Shown: positions 1-7,280, counted from the first letter of the stretch. The stretch: 50,410 bases of DNA from DAXETY01 sp051155755 (GCA_051155755.1 DAXETY010000096.1:1-50410), one strand, 5' to 3'. The notes: generated from the sequence alone by a model not told the origin. Numbers and translations: made by a program.

Positions 1-136
1 TCGCCGTTTCGCCCCGTCGCCGTTTCGCCCCGTCGCCCTGTCGCTCCGTCGCCCTGTCGCTCCGTCGCCCTGTCGCCCTGTCGCCCTGTCGCCGTTTCGC
101 CCTATCGCCGTTTCGCCGACTCGCCCTTTCGCCGGT
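1..136. repeat. Octanucleotide tandem array, unit TCGCCNNN
   Basis: Seventeen consecutive 8-base units begin with TCGCC or the variant TCGCT. The last three bases vary among GTT, CCG, CTG, CTA, GAC, CTT and GGT. The array starts at or before the window edge and decays near 137 into a short inverted repeat (GTTCG TTCAACGAAC region, 141-155). The period of 8 breaks any reading frame, so it is not coding. It lies downstream of the minus-strand mazG-like gene, and a related array occurs at 725-918. Confidence 0.9.
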
Positions 137-172
137 TCAGTTCGTTCAACGAACCGTCGCCGGGAACCGAAA

Positions 173-547
173 TTATTCCGATTTACCGCTGCCGGTTCGC
201 TGCCCTGTCAGCTTCGGATTATTCCAGTGCCGCTCCCGGTCCCGCTTCGTTTTTTTCTCCAGGTTTCGTTTCACGGCCTCGGTCAGGTCGACCCCGGTCT
301 GGTTGGCGATACACACCAGCACGAACAGCACGTCGGCCAGTTCGTCGCCCAGCGCATTTTCCCCGGGGGCATTTTTTTTGAAACTCTGATCCCCGAAGCG
401 TCGGGCCATCAACCGGGCCAGTTCCCCAATCTCCTCCATCAGGACGGCCATGTTGGTCAGCTCGGAAAAATAGCGCACACCGTAGGTTTGCACCCAGTGG
501 TCGATGGCTTTCTGCAATTCGCGGACCGTCAATTCGTCGGAACCCAT
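173..547 (-). CDS. MazG-like nucleotide pyrophosphohydrolase
   Basis: A 124-residue all-alpha NTP pyrophosphohydrolase of the MazG/iMazG type, expected to hydrolyse (d)NTPs to the monophosphate and PPi with Mg2+ in the cytoplasm, as a house-cleaning enzyme. The metal-binding signature is present: Glu38, Glu39 and Glu42 (EExxE), then Glu69 and Asp72 (ExxD). Length fits a single-domain MazG-like protein. The ATG at 547 is preferred because a GGAG ribosome site lies about 7 bases upstream. A longer frame to 583 would start inside the heptamer repeat and encode repeat-derived residues. The gene stands alone between tandem arrays on both sides, so context gives no specific substrate. Confidence 0.85.
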   Translation of the reverse strand: MGSDELTVRELQKAIDHWVQTYGVRYFSELTNMAVLMEEIGELARLMARRFGDQSFKKNAPGENALGDELADVLFVLVCIANQTGVDLTEAVKRNLEKKTKRDRERHWNNPKLTGQRTGSGKSE

Positions 548-561
548 TCGTTCTCCGCTTG

Positions 562-705
562 TAGCTGATAGCTGATAGCTCATAGCTCATAGCTCATAGC
601 TCATGGCTCATGGCTCATAGCTCATAGCTTATAGCTCATAGCTTATAGCTCATGGTTCATAGTTCATGGTTCATGGTTCATGGTTCATGGCTTATAGCCT
701 ATAGT
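562..705. repeat. Heptanucleotide tandem array, unit TAGCTCA and variants
   Basis: About 20 units of 7 bases, mostly TAGCTCA, drifting to TGGCTCA, TAGCTTA and TGGTTCA. It begins with two TAGCTGA units and ends near TATAGTAAAAG. The period is not a multiple of three. The array lies immediately upstream of the mazG-like start, so it forms part of that gene's promoter and leader region. There are no spacers between units, so it is not a CRISPR. Confidence 0.9.
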
Positions 706-724
706 AAAAGACAAAAGGGATTTT

Positions 725-918
725 TCGCCGTTTCTCCGTTTCGCCCTGTCGCCCTGTCGCCGTTGCGCCGTTGCGCCGTTTCGCCCTCTCGCCGATTCGC
801 CGTTTCAATCCCAATCCCCGTCGCCCTGTCGCCGCCTCGCCCCGTCGCCGTTTCGCCGTTGCGCCCTTTCGCCGTTTCGCCCTCTCGCCGATTCGCCGTC
901 TCAATCCCAATCCCCGTC
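725..918. repeat. Second TCGCCNNN octamer array with a higher-order repeat
   Basis: Octamers of the same TCGCCNNN type as at 1-136, with some GCGCCNNN units. The array is organised as two larger blocks. Each block ends in TCGCCCTC, TCGCCGAT, TCGCCGTY and then the 16-base tail TCAATCCCAATCCCCG (about 801-816 and 899-914). The two tails are about 98 bases apart. It lies downstream of the minus-strand nucleotide-sugar dehydrogenase and upstream of the heptamer array. No coding potential is apparent. Confidence 0.88.
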
Positions 919-956
919 TGCATTGCCGCAACCAATTGAACCAATCGAACCGTTCT

Positions 957-2267
957 TCACAATCTCCAATAATCGATCCCAAGGGCGGCGGCGTCCTCCG
1001 GACGAAAAACGGATTTCACGTCGATCACCAGGGCCCGCTCATGGTTGCACAGCGCAGCGATGCCTTCCAGTCCCATCTCGATATACGATCGGTGGGCGAC
1101 GGCGACAATGACGGCATCGAGATCCCGACAGGTCTCCAGATCCTGCAGTTCGATTCCGTAATACTGCCGGGCTTCGTCCCGGTCGGCCATTGAATCGTGG
1201 GTCAACACTTCGACACCGTAATCTCTGAGCTCCGAAACGATGTCCACAACCCTTGTATTCCGCAAGTCGGGCACGTTTTCCTTGAAAGTCAGACCGAGGA
1301 CGGCGACGCGGGATCCGTGGACCTGTTTGTCGGCGCGGATCAACATCTTGATGGTTTTCTCGGCGATATATTTTCCCATTTGGTCGTTGATGCGACGCCC
1401 GGCCAGAATCATCTCCGGATGGTAACCGAGCGATTCGGCCTTTACGGTAAGGTAATAAGGGTCGACCCCGATGCAGTGCCCCCCGACAAGTCCGGGTCGA
1501 AACGGAAGAAAATTCCACTTGGTCCCGGCGGCTTCCAGCACTTCGAGCGTGTCGATGCCGATGCGGTCGAAAATCATGGACAACTCGTTCATAAGGGCGA
1601 TATTCAGGTCGCGCTGGGTATTTTCAATGACTTTGGCCGCCTCGGCCACCTTGATGGAAGAGGCCCGATGGATTCCGGCACGTACAATCCGGCCGTACAC
1701 CTGATGCAGCAGGTTCAGCGTGAATTCGTCCGAGCCGGAAACGACCTTGACGATTTTGTCAATGGAGTGAACGCGATCGCCGGGGTTGATGCGCTCGGGC
1801 GAATAGCCGACGGTAAAATCCGTCCCCATTTTCAGGCCGGAGTTTTCCTCCAGCAACGGCACGCAGACCTCCTCGGTGGCACCCGGGTAAACGGTCGATT
1901 CAAACACCACGCAGCTGCCTCGAGCCATGTGGGCGCCGACACTGGAAGATGCCCCTCGCAGCGGCCTTAAGTCCGGAATGTGATAGGCGTCGATCGGCGT
2001 CGGAACGGCGACGATGATCAGACGGCATCCGGAAAGCGCCTCAGGTCGATCGGTATAATCGATTCTCACCGATTCGAGTTCCCCCCGGCTGACTTCCAGC
2101 GTCCGGTCCCAGCCGTTGTTCAGCTCCCGAATCCGATCGGACTTCAGATCATAGCCCACCACCGCAAAATGCCGCGCCAGTTCGACGGCCAGTGGCAGCC
2201 CCACGTATCCGAGACCGACAACGGCGATTTTCTCTTTGCGGGCGATCAGGTCTTCAAATGAGATCAT
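957..2267 (-). CDS. Nucleotide-sugar dehydrogenase (TviB/WbpO-like UDP-N-acetylhexosamine 6-dehydrogenase)
   Basis: A 436-residue cytoplasmic enzyme of the UDP-glucose/GDP-mannose dehydrogenase superfamily. It oxidises a UDP-sugar C6 alcohol to the uronic acid with two NAD+, supplying surface polysaccharide precursors. The N-terminal Rossmann motif GLGYVGLP is at residues 18-25, followed by the substrate-binding middle domain. The catalytic cysteine is Cys265 in GGHCIGVDPYYL, which resembles the TviB/WbpO group more than UDP-glucose dehydrogenases. The ATG at 2267 follows a GGAG site; a longer frame to 2558 would overlap the next gene. No glycosyltransferases lie beside it here, so the exact sugar is inference. 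Confidence 0.9.
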   Translation of the reverse strand: MISFEDLIARKEKIAVVGLGYVGLPLAVELARHFAVVGYDLKSDRIRELNNGWDRTLEVSRGELESVRIDYTDRPEALSGCRLIIVAVPTPIDAYHIPDLRPLRGASSSVGAHMARGSCVVFESTVYPGATEEVCVPLLEENSGLKMGTDFTVGYSPERINPGDRVHSIDKIVKVVSGSDEFTLNLLHQVYGRIVRAGIHRASSIKVAEAAKVIENTQRDLNIALMNELSMIFDRIGIDTLEVLEAAGTKWNFLPFRPGLVGGHCIGVDPYYLTVKAESLGYHPEMILAGRRINDQMGKYIAEKTIKMLIRADKQVHGSRVAVLGLTFKENVPDLRNTRVVDIVSELRDYGVEVLTHDSMADRDEARQYYGIELQDLETCRDLDAVIVAVAHRSYIEMGLEGIAALCNHERALVIDVKSVFRPEDAAALGIDYWRL

Positions 2268-2394
2268 TTGCACTCCAAATCCGTTGAATGAAAAGGGCCC
2301 AAAAGAATACAAGTTCAAAATTATATCACATCCGCTGGATGCATCAATGCGAAAAAAGGCCGCAAGCGCGGTTGGACCGCTCGCCGGACCGCCG

Positions 2395-3270
2395 TCAGCG
2401 ATCTCCCATTCGAATTCGGCTGCTGGAGCAGGCCCGGCAGGAGCCCGAACGAACCCGGGCCAGATCGGACAGAGAAAGAACACCGGCCCGCTCCCGGGAG
2501 GAATTTCGGTGCACGAACAGACGTTGAATGTCCGCGAGCACCATTCGGCGAATGGCATCCTCCAGCAGATCGTTGTCGCTGCAGATTTGCACCGGTACCG
2601 TCATGATCCGCCGACAAGCGGCGCCCGGATCGATCCCGTGCCGATAGGCCAGTACCAGATCCGTCTTGGAAATCACACCGTCCGGTCCCCCGCCGCCCCC
2701 CTGGACCAGGACCGCCCCGAACCGATGGGCGGTCAGCATTTCCATGGCCGCATACAGGGAATCCTCACCGGCGATCGACACGATGTGCGGGGTCATGACA
2801 TCCCGCACGCAAAAGCGCGGCACCCGGTCGTCGGCAGCCGACGAGCGCCGGCTGTAGCGGCAGTCGTAACAGTAGCGATACAGCAGCCCGACGATATCCG
2901 GATAGGCCAGCACACCGAGGATAACTTCATTCACATCGTCTGTCACGTAAAGGCGGTAGATGCCGTCGGTGCGCATCCGATCCAGCGCCGATTCCAGTGA
3001 ATCCTCCGGCCGGCAGGTTTGCAGCGGGCGGCTCGTCAGTACTTCCAGTGGACTGTCGATGGGCAGCTCGGCGTAATAAGCGCCGACCAGGTCCGTTTTG
3101 GAGACCACGCCCACCGGCCGTTCTTGGTTGTCTGTGACCATCAGCGCGTTGATTTTGTATTTGATCATGGCGCTGATCCCGGCTTCTAACGGGGCATCCT
3201 GATGCAAGCCGACGACCTGCCGCCGCATGGCATGGCTTACCCGCACGGCACTGAGCGTATTTGATTTCAT
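2395..3270 (-). CDS. Protein with four CBS motifs (two Bateman modules)
   Basis: A 291-residue soluble protein made almost entirely of CBS motifs, roughly at residues 8-62, 72-127, 155-210 and 218-275. Such modules bind adenosine nucleotides and regulate partner proteins. Each motif carries a recognisable G-V-(V/I/L)-x-x-x-D-(L/I) end (for example GVVSKTDLV, GVISKTDLV). Between the two pairs is an arginine-rich linker with several cysteines (YCYDCRYS...RFC), and the C-terminus holds another CxxC, so metal or redox control is possible but unproven. Its ATG abuts the stop codon of the upstream CBS gene, which indicates one operon. The target is unknown. Confidence 0.85.
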   Translation of the reverse strand: MKSNTLSAVRVSHAMRRQVVGLHQDAPLEAGISAMIKYKINALMVTDNQERPVGVVSKTDLVGAYYAELPIDSPLEVLTSRPLQTCRPEDSLESALDRMRTDGIYRLYVTDDVNEVILGVLAYPDIVGLLYRYCYDCRYSRRSSAADDRVPRFCVRDVMTPHIVSIAGEDSLYAAMEMLTAHRFGAVLVQGGGGGPDGVISKTDLVLAYRHGIDPGAACRRIMTVPVQICSDNDLLEDAIRRMVLADIQRLFVHRNSSRERAGVLSLSDLARVRSGSCRACSSSRIRMGDR

Positions 3271-3771
3271 TTAACGGTTCCGTCCGGCCGCCGGTGGATC
3301 GAACCGGTCCATGAGATGATAGAAAAGATCGGAGATGTAAACGATTCCAAGGATGCGCCCGTCTTCGACGACCGGCAGCCTGCGGATGTGTTTTTTAATC
3401 ATCAGGTCCAGCACCGCCATTACGTGGGCGACCGGCGAGATGGTGATCACCGTCGAGGTCATCAAGTCACCCACTCTCAGGGGTTTCAAGCGTTCGAGGG
3501 CGTTCACAACGACCCCCTCTACATCGATATCCTCCATCATCCCCCAGATGTGGATGTGTTTGGGTCGCAGAAACAGCAGCACGTCATACATGGAGAGCAT
3601 TCCGACCAGGCGTTGTTCGGCATCGGTCACCATCATACCGAAGACTCTGCGCCGGCCGTTTTGACCGTTTTGGCCTTTCTGCCGAAAGCGGGTCACGGCT
3701 TCGAGCATCGGCAGGTCCACTTCGAGAGTCCGGTAATGCGTATTCATGACATCCGCGGCAGTGGTGGGCAT
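3271..3771 (-). CDS. CBS domain-containing protein
   Basis: A 166-residue soluble protein with two CBS motifs (about residues 4-70 and 100-157), the usual size of a stand-alone Bateman module. The first motif carries a short Lys/Gly/Asn/Arg insertion (KGQNGQNGRRR). An AGGAG site stands 6 bases before the ATG at 3771. Its TAA is directly followed by the start of the four-CBS protein, so the two are probably co-translated and may form a mixed sensor complex. The adenylate ligand is expected from the family; the regulated partner cannot be read from the sequence. Confidence 0.85.
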   Translation of the reverse strand: MPTTAADVMNTHYRTLEVDLPMLEAVTRFRQKGQNGQNGRRRVFGMMVTDAEQRLVGMLSMYDVLLFLRPKHIHIWGMMEDIDVEGVVVNALERLKPLRVGDLMTSTVITISPVAHVMAVLDLMIKKHIRRLPVVEDGRILGIVYISDLFYHLMDRFDPPAAGRNR

Positions 3772-3846
3772 GACTGACTCCTGTGATCAAAACAGGTGGA
3801 TTGCACCGGCAGCCGGTTCGGCTGCAATATCGCGAAACGGGCATTG

Positions 3847-3871
3847 TTTTCCCGGCTTTTGGCCGGGAAAA
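3847..3871 (-). terminator. Strong hairpin downstream of the DUF169 gene
   Basis: A perfect 10-bp stem TTTTCCCGGC/GCCGGGAAAA with a 5-base loop lies 30 bases after the stop codon of the DUF169 gene on the minus strand. It ends in AAAAC rather than a U-run, so it is only terminator-like. It also separates the rRNA synthase/DUF169 transcript from the CBS pair. Confidence 0.45.
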
Positions 3872-3900
3872 CCCCGTCCGCCCTTTTTACAATACCCGGA

Positions 3901-4752
3901 TCAGGGCGCCTCGTCGATGTCCGGCTCGCCCCAGGTCCTGCGACTGCGGGCAATTTTTTTCTGCACGGTTTTCCAGGTCCCGGTCTTCAGGAACGACTCG
4001 TCATAACGATCGAGCATGCGGCGATACAGACGATCGGGTACTGTAAAGGAGAGTTCGTCGGTTTTGAAAAATTTTCGCGCCGACGGGTCCCAGCCACCGA
4101 GCACCGCTTTTTCGCGCCCCTGTTCGGCATATTTGAGCGGCCAGACCGCCAGGTTTCCGCAGGCCGCACCCCAGGGAGAGGACACCACTTCGGGGTCGTT
4201 GGTCACAAAGGTGGCCAGTTGATGCAGTCCGCACAAACTTTCCGGTCGGGCAAAAAAAATGACCAGTTCCGGTTTTTCGGCGGCCTCGAATTGATCGATC
4301 GGTTTTATGATGCAGAAATTTGCCGGAGCCGGACGGGGATCGACGAACGTAAATATCTGCCGTAGTTTTTCCGGTGACTCACAGTAGAATTCACCTTCCA
4401 TGCGGCCGGGAACCCCGGAGGAAACATAGTGCAGGATCGTTTCGGTCTGAGGTTTCATAAATCCCAGCCAGAAGGCCCCGCCCGGGCAGCCGAACCGCTC
4501 TCTGGAAAAATAGGCGGCGGTATTTTTTTTGCGGGCTCGCCAGATATTGCCCATCACACAGGAAAACTGGCCAAAAACACGTTGCCAATCGATCCGGTTT
4601 TCCTGTTCTTTTTCCCGGGTCGGCGTCTCCATCGGTGTCGGGGAAATGCCCTGTTCCGGTTCTTCGCTGCTGTAGAACAGCCCCATAGGACGCTCCGCAA
4701 GTCCCAGGGTCTTTAAAAATGCATCCAGGCGCCTCTTGTCCGCCAGGTCCAT
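3901..4752 (-). CDS. DUF169 family protein
   Basis: A 283-residue cytoplasmic protein of the DUF169 family (COG2043), common in anaerobes and methanogens and without an established reaction. Conserved-looking cysteines occur in FSCVMG, RFGCPGG, LCGLHQ and ACGNL contexts, consistent with a metal or cluster site, but that is inference. The middle part has the typical CPGGAFWLGF-type segment, and the C-terminus the FKTDELSFTVP stretch common to this family. The ATG at 4752 follows a GGAGGA site; the frame extends further up but would overlap the pseudouridine synthase. It follows that gene by 35 bases, so they are probably co-transcribed. Confidence 0.82.
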   Translation of the reverse strand: MDLADKRRLDAFLKTLGLAERPMGLFYSSEEPEQGISPTPMETPTREKEQENRIDWQRVFGQFSCVMGNIWRARKKNTAAYFSRERFGCPGGAFWLGFMKPQTETILHYVSSGVPGRMEGEFYCESPEKLRQIFTFVDPRPAPANFCIIKPIDQFEAAEKPELVIFFARPESLCGLHQLATFVTNDPEVVSSPWGAACGNLAVWPLKYAEQGREKAVLGGWDPSARKFFKTDELSFTVPDRLYRRMLDRYDESFLKTGTWKTVQKKIARSRRTWGEPDIDEAP

Positions 4753-4787
4753 AAAATCCTCCGGATCGCACGTTCGATGTTCAGGGG

Positions 4788-5525
4788 TTATGGGTCGGCC
4801 GCATCTGTCCGATCTTTTGTTTCCGTGGTGGTGCGTTTCAGCGCCGCGACCTCTTTTTCGGTCAAATACCGCCATTTTCCCGGACGAAGATCGCCCAGTT
4901 CGATGTCCGCAACCCGCACGCGCTCGAGTCCGGCAACACGATTGCCGACTTTGCGGACCATCCGTCGAATCTGGCGGTTGCGACCCTCCTTCAAGGTGAC
5001 GGTAAACCGGCGTGCGGACAGGCGCACCACCTCGGCCGGTCGCGTGCGGCTGCCCATCATCGGCATCCCGTCGGACAGCTTCTGCAGCGCGCCGTGGGTG
5101 ATCGGGTGAACCACCGTTACGACGTACTGCTTTTCATGATCGAAAGACGGATGGGACAAATGGTGATGCAGCGCACCGTCATCGGTGAGCAGCAGCAGAC
5201 CGGTACTGTCCTTGTCCAGTCGTCCGATCGGATAAACCCGCCGCCGAATCTCGATCAGATCGACAACGGTTTTTTCGCCCGGATGCCGGCAGCTGGTGAC
5301 AACGCCCCTGGGTTTGTTCAGGGCCAGATAAACGTGGTCAACCGGCAGTGCCACCGTACGTCCGTCTACGGCAATGCGGTCACGCTCCGGGTCCACTTTG
5401 GCACCCAGCTCACGAACCACCACCCCGTCGACGGTTACGCGACCGGCTTGAATGTAGGTTTCCCCTTTCCGGCGGGAACAGACGCCGGCGGCGGAAAGAA
5501 ATTTCTGCAGGCGCATCGAGGGCAT
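4788..5525 (-). CDS. rRNA pseudouridine synthase (RsuA/RluB/RluF family)
   Basis: A 245-residue enzyme that isomerises a specific uridine in ribosomal RNA. It has an N-terminal S4 RNA-binding domain (residues about 4-60) and a catalytic domain with the GRLDKDSTG motif, where Asp104 is the catalytic aspartate. The C-terminal EGRNRQIRRM block completes the family signature. Starts at 5525 or 5516 are both possible, and neither has a strong ribosome site. Which rRNA position it modifies cannot be decided by eye. It begins a minus-strand pair with the DUF169 gene. Confidence 0.9.
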   Translation of the reverse strand: MPSMRLQKFLSAAGVCSRRKGETYIQAGRVTVDGVVVRELGAKVDPERDRIAVDGRTVALPVDHVYLALNKPRGVVTSCRHPGEKTVVDLIEIRRRVYPIGRLDKDSTGLLLLTDDGALHHHLSHPSFDHEKQYVVTVVHPITHGALQKLSDGMPMMGSRTRPAEVVRLSARRFTVTLKEGRNRQIRRMVRKVGNRVAGLERVRVADIELGDLRPGKWRYLTEKEVAALKRTTTETKDRTDAADP

Positions 5526-5560
5526 CAAGTCACGCGTGTCGATGGGTTTTGAAATAATGA

Positions 5561-5590
5561 ATTTTGAAAATTTGAAACGCTCATTTTAGG
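5561..5590 (+). repeat. TTTGAAACG-family dispersed repeat, copy 1
   Basis: The sequence ATTTTGAAAATTTGAAACGC followed by TCATTTTAGG belongs to a family also seen at 14844-14923, 35957-35986 and 44412-44500. This copy supplies the TAA stop codon of argJ on the minus strand (5586-5588). Confidence 0.7.
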
Positions 5591-6773
5591 TGCGATAATC
5601 TGCGTTGATGCGCACATACTCGAGGGATAAATCGCAGGTCAGCACTGCCGATCTGCCCGGGCCGGCGTTCAAATCGACGGTGATCGTAAATTCCGGTTTC
5701 TTCAACACCACGGTCGCGGCGGCTTCGATTTCTTTGCCGCAACCTGCGCCCCGGGAAACCATCTGGATGTCATCGAAAAAGAGGTCCACGCGATCGGGCT
5801 CCATGTCCACGCCGGCCCGTCCGGCAGCGGCCAGAATTCGCCCCCAGTTGGCATCTTCGCCGAACAAAGCGGTTTTCACCAGGCTGGAGTTGGCGATCGT
5901 TTCCGCCACCCGACGCGCGTGGGCATCGGTACCGGCGCCTTTTACACAAATCTCAACCAGTTTGGTGGCCCCTTCCCCGTCTTTGACACAGGCCCGCGCC
6001 AGGCGCATCAACAAATCATCCAGGGCCTGCTGAAACGAGGTGTGTTCCCCGACGTGTTCCACCGTCGCCACCGCAGTCCCGCTGGTCATCACCAGCACCG
6101 TGTCGTTGGTACTGGTGTCGCCGTCAATGGTAATCCGATTGAAGGATCGATCCACGGCGGATTGAAGCATTTTCTGCAGCAATCCGGACTCACAGCGGAC
6201 GTCGCTCAGAACGAAGCAAAGCATGGTAGCCATGTCCGGACGGATCATGCCCGCTCCCTTGGCAACGCCGGCCAGCCGGAAGGGTTTGCCATCGATGGCA
6301 CCGGCAACGATCTCCAGTTTCGGCATCGTGTCGGTGGTCATAATTGCCTCGGCCAGCTCCGGGAGACCCTCCGGGCGACAGCGCTCCACCAGGCCGGGTA
6401 CGGCCCGGCAAATGCGCTCAACCGGCAGCGGTTCTCCGATGACGCCGGTGGAAGCGGCCAGGACATGGGCCTCCGGTACCTGGAGCGCCGCGGCCACCGC
6501 GGCAGTTACCGTTTCCGCATCCCGCCGCCCGCGCGCGCCCGTACAGCAGTTTGCGTTGCCGCTGTTGACCACCACGGCACGGCATACACCGTCGGCGATT
6601 CTACGCCGGTCCATGAGCACCGGGGCCGCCTGGACGCGATTGCGGGTGAAAACGCCGGCCACGCTGGCCGGTGTATCGGAAAGGATCAATCCAAGATCCT
6701 TTTTGCCGTTTTTTTTCAGGCCGCAGGCAACGCCGGCACTGCGGAATCCGTCGATCACGATGTCAGGCTGCAT
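5586..6773 (-). CDS. argJ: Bifunctional glutamate N-acetyltransferase/amino-acid acetyltransferase ArgJ
   Basis: A 395-residue enzyme that transfers acetyl from N-acetylornithine to glutamate (and possibly from acetyl-CoA), closing the cyclic arginine pathway. The autocleavage site is clear: KGAGMIRPDMATML, with Thr183 becoming the N-terminal nucleophile of the beta chain. The SFNRITIDGDTSTND block and the C-terminal GEDANWGRI block are typical. The ATG at 6773 is chosen over a TTG at 6818. No other arg gene is adjacent; upstream it diverges from the small selenoprotein gene. A palindrome AAGGTT-AGA-AACCTT at 6826-6840 lies in the shared upstream region, with unknown role. The stop codon falls in a dispersed repeat. 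Confidence 0.95.
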   Translation of the reverse strand: MQPDIVIDGFRSAGVACGLKKNGKKDLGLILSDTPASVAGVFTRNRVQAAPVLMDRRRIADGVCRAVVVNSGNANCCTGARGRRDAETVTAAVAAALQVPEAHVLAASTGVIGEPLPVERICRAVPGLVERCRPEGLPELAEAIMTTDTMPKLEIVAGAIDGKPFRLAGVAKGAGMIRPDMATMLCFVLSDVRCESGLLQKMLQSAVDRSFNRITIDGDTSTNDTVLVMTSGTAVATVEHVGEHTSFQQALDDLLMRLARACVKDGEGATKLVEICVKGAGTDAHARRVAETIANSSLVKTALFGEDANWGRILAAAGRAGVDMEPDRVDLFFDDIQMVSRGAGCGKEIEAAATVVLKKPEFTITVDLNAGPGRSAVLTCDLSLEYVRINADYRT

Positions 6774-7023
6774 ATTGTTGAACCCAGCAAAAATCGAATT
6801 TGATTTGTTCCGTTCCAATATTATGAAGGTTAGAAACCTTTCGGATCAACTGCTTCTAAAAATACCCAATCCGCCGCTGAACTTCAACGAAAACTTCGCG
6901 GCCCAAAAACCGCTTTTGATCCGATTCGATCTATGCTAAGCACCCTTCATACTGAAACGCTCCACCTGCGGGCTTTTTATCGGTTCCGTTCGAGTGGTAC
7001 ATCGCTGAAAATAAAGGGGTTTC

Positions 7024-7209
7024 ATGAAGAAGAAGATTTCCGCGCGCTGCGGTCGATGCGGCAGCCGTTTGCTGCTGCGAAACACATGAACGAGAACCGA
7101 TCTATATTGCAAGTTATGCAATACACGCTATCCGCTCAAGAAATTCGTCGATCGGTTCGATGAAAGCCTAGAGTCTGCACTGGCCGACACCCCCTGCGAC
7201 CGTCTTTAG
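7024..7209 (+). CDS. Dual-CXXC small selenoprotein with in-frame UGA (Sec22)
   Basis: A 61-residue frame runs from ATG 7024 to TAG 7207-7209 with a single internal TGA at 7087-7089 (residue 22). Before it is CGRC (residues 9-12) and after it YCKLC (Cys29, Cys32), so both halves of a zinc-ribbon or redox pair lie in the same frame. The tail (PLKKFVDRFDESLESAL) continues plausibly. An AAGGGG ribosome site lies about 6 bases before the ATG. A hairpin just after the UGA fits a bacterial SECIS. From memory, Desulfobacterota encode a family of tiny dual-CXXC proteins carrying Cys or Sec between the two motifs, with a matching D-x-(L/F)-D-x-x-x-E tail. Function is unknown, perhaps thiol redox. A nonsense-mutated Cys form is the alternative. 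Confidence 0.75.
7087..7123 (+). promoter_or_regulatory. SECIS-like hairpin after the UGA codon
   Basis: The UGA at 7087-7089 is followed by a perfect 7-bp stem TATTGCA/TGCAATA (7105-7111 and 7117-7123) closing a 5-base loop AGTTA. The loop begins 22 bases after the UGA, and its second base is G. These match the usual description of bacterial SECIS elements: a short apical loop with G in the first two positions, roughly 16-37 bases from UGA. A longer-range pairing GAACCGATC/GATCGGTTC (7094-7102 with 7150-7158) could enclose it. Confidence 0.65.
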
Positions 7210-7231
7210 CGACCGGACCAAACTGAAATTT

Positions 7232-7254
7232 TCGGTTCCATCGATCCGAACCGA
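7232..7254 (+). other. Hairpin between the selenoprotein and AEC transporter genes
   Basis: A 7-bp perfect stem TCGGTTC/GAACCGA with a 9-base loop lies 22 bases after the TAG at 7209. There is no U-run, so it is not a convincing terminator. It may attenuate or stabilise the transcript running into the transporter gene. Confidence 0.35.
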
Positions 7255-7280
7255 GACCACACAGAAACCATCCGTAAAAG

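Noticed and set aside
652..939. Plus-strand open frame through the repeat arrays
   Set aside because: It is a translation of octamer and heptamer repeats; shifted periods show no protein-like pattern.
1..956. CRISPR-like look of the repeated region
   Set aside because: Units are 7-8 bases with no unique spacers and no cas genes; these are tandem microsatellite-type arrays.
1197..1970. Long plus-strand frame opposite the nucleotide-sugar dehydrogenase
   Set aside because: A shadow of a strongly supported gene on the other strand; no motif on this strand.
2268..2558. N-terminal extension of the nucleotide-sugar dehydrogenase
   Set aside because: It overlaps the CBS gene, shows no Rossmann or signal-like features, and a GGAG site supports the ATG at 2267.
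7024..7089. A 21-residue peptide ending at the TGA
   Set aside because: The frame continues with a second CXXC and a family-like tail to 7209, so early termination would leave half a zinc ribbon; read as selenocysteine instead.
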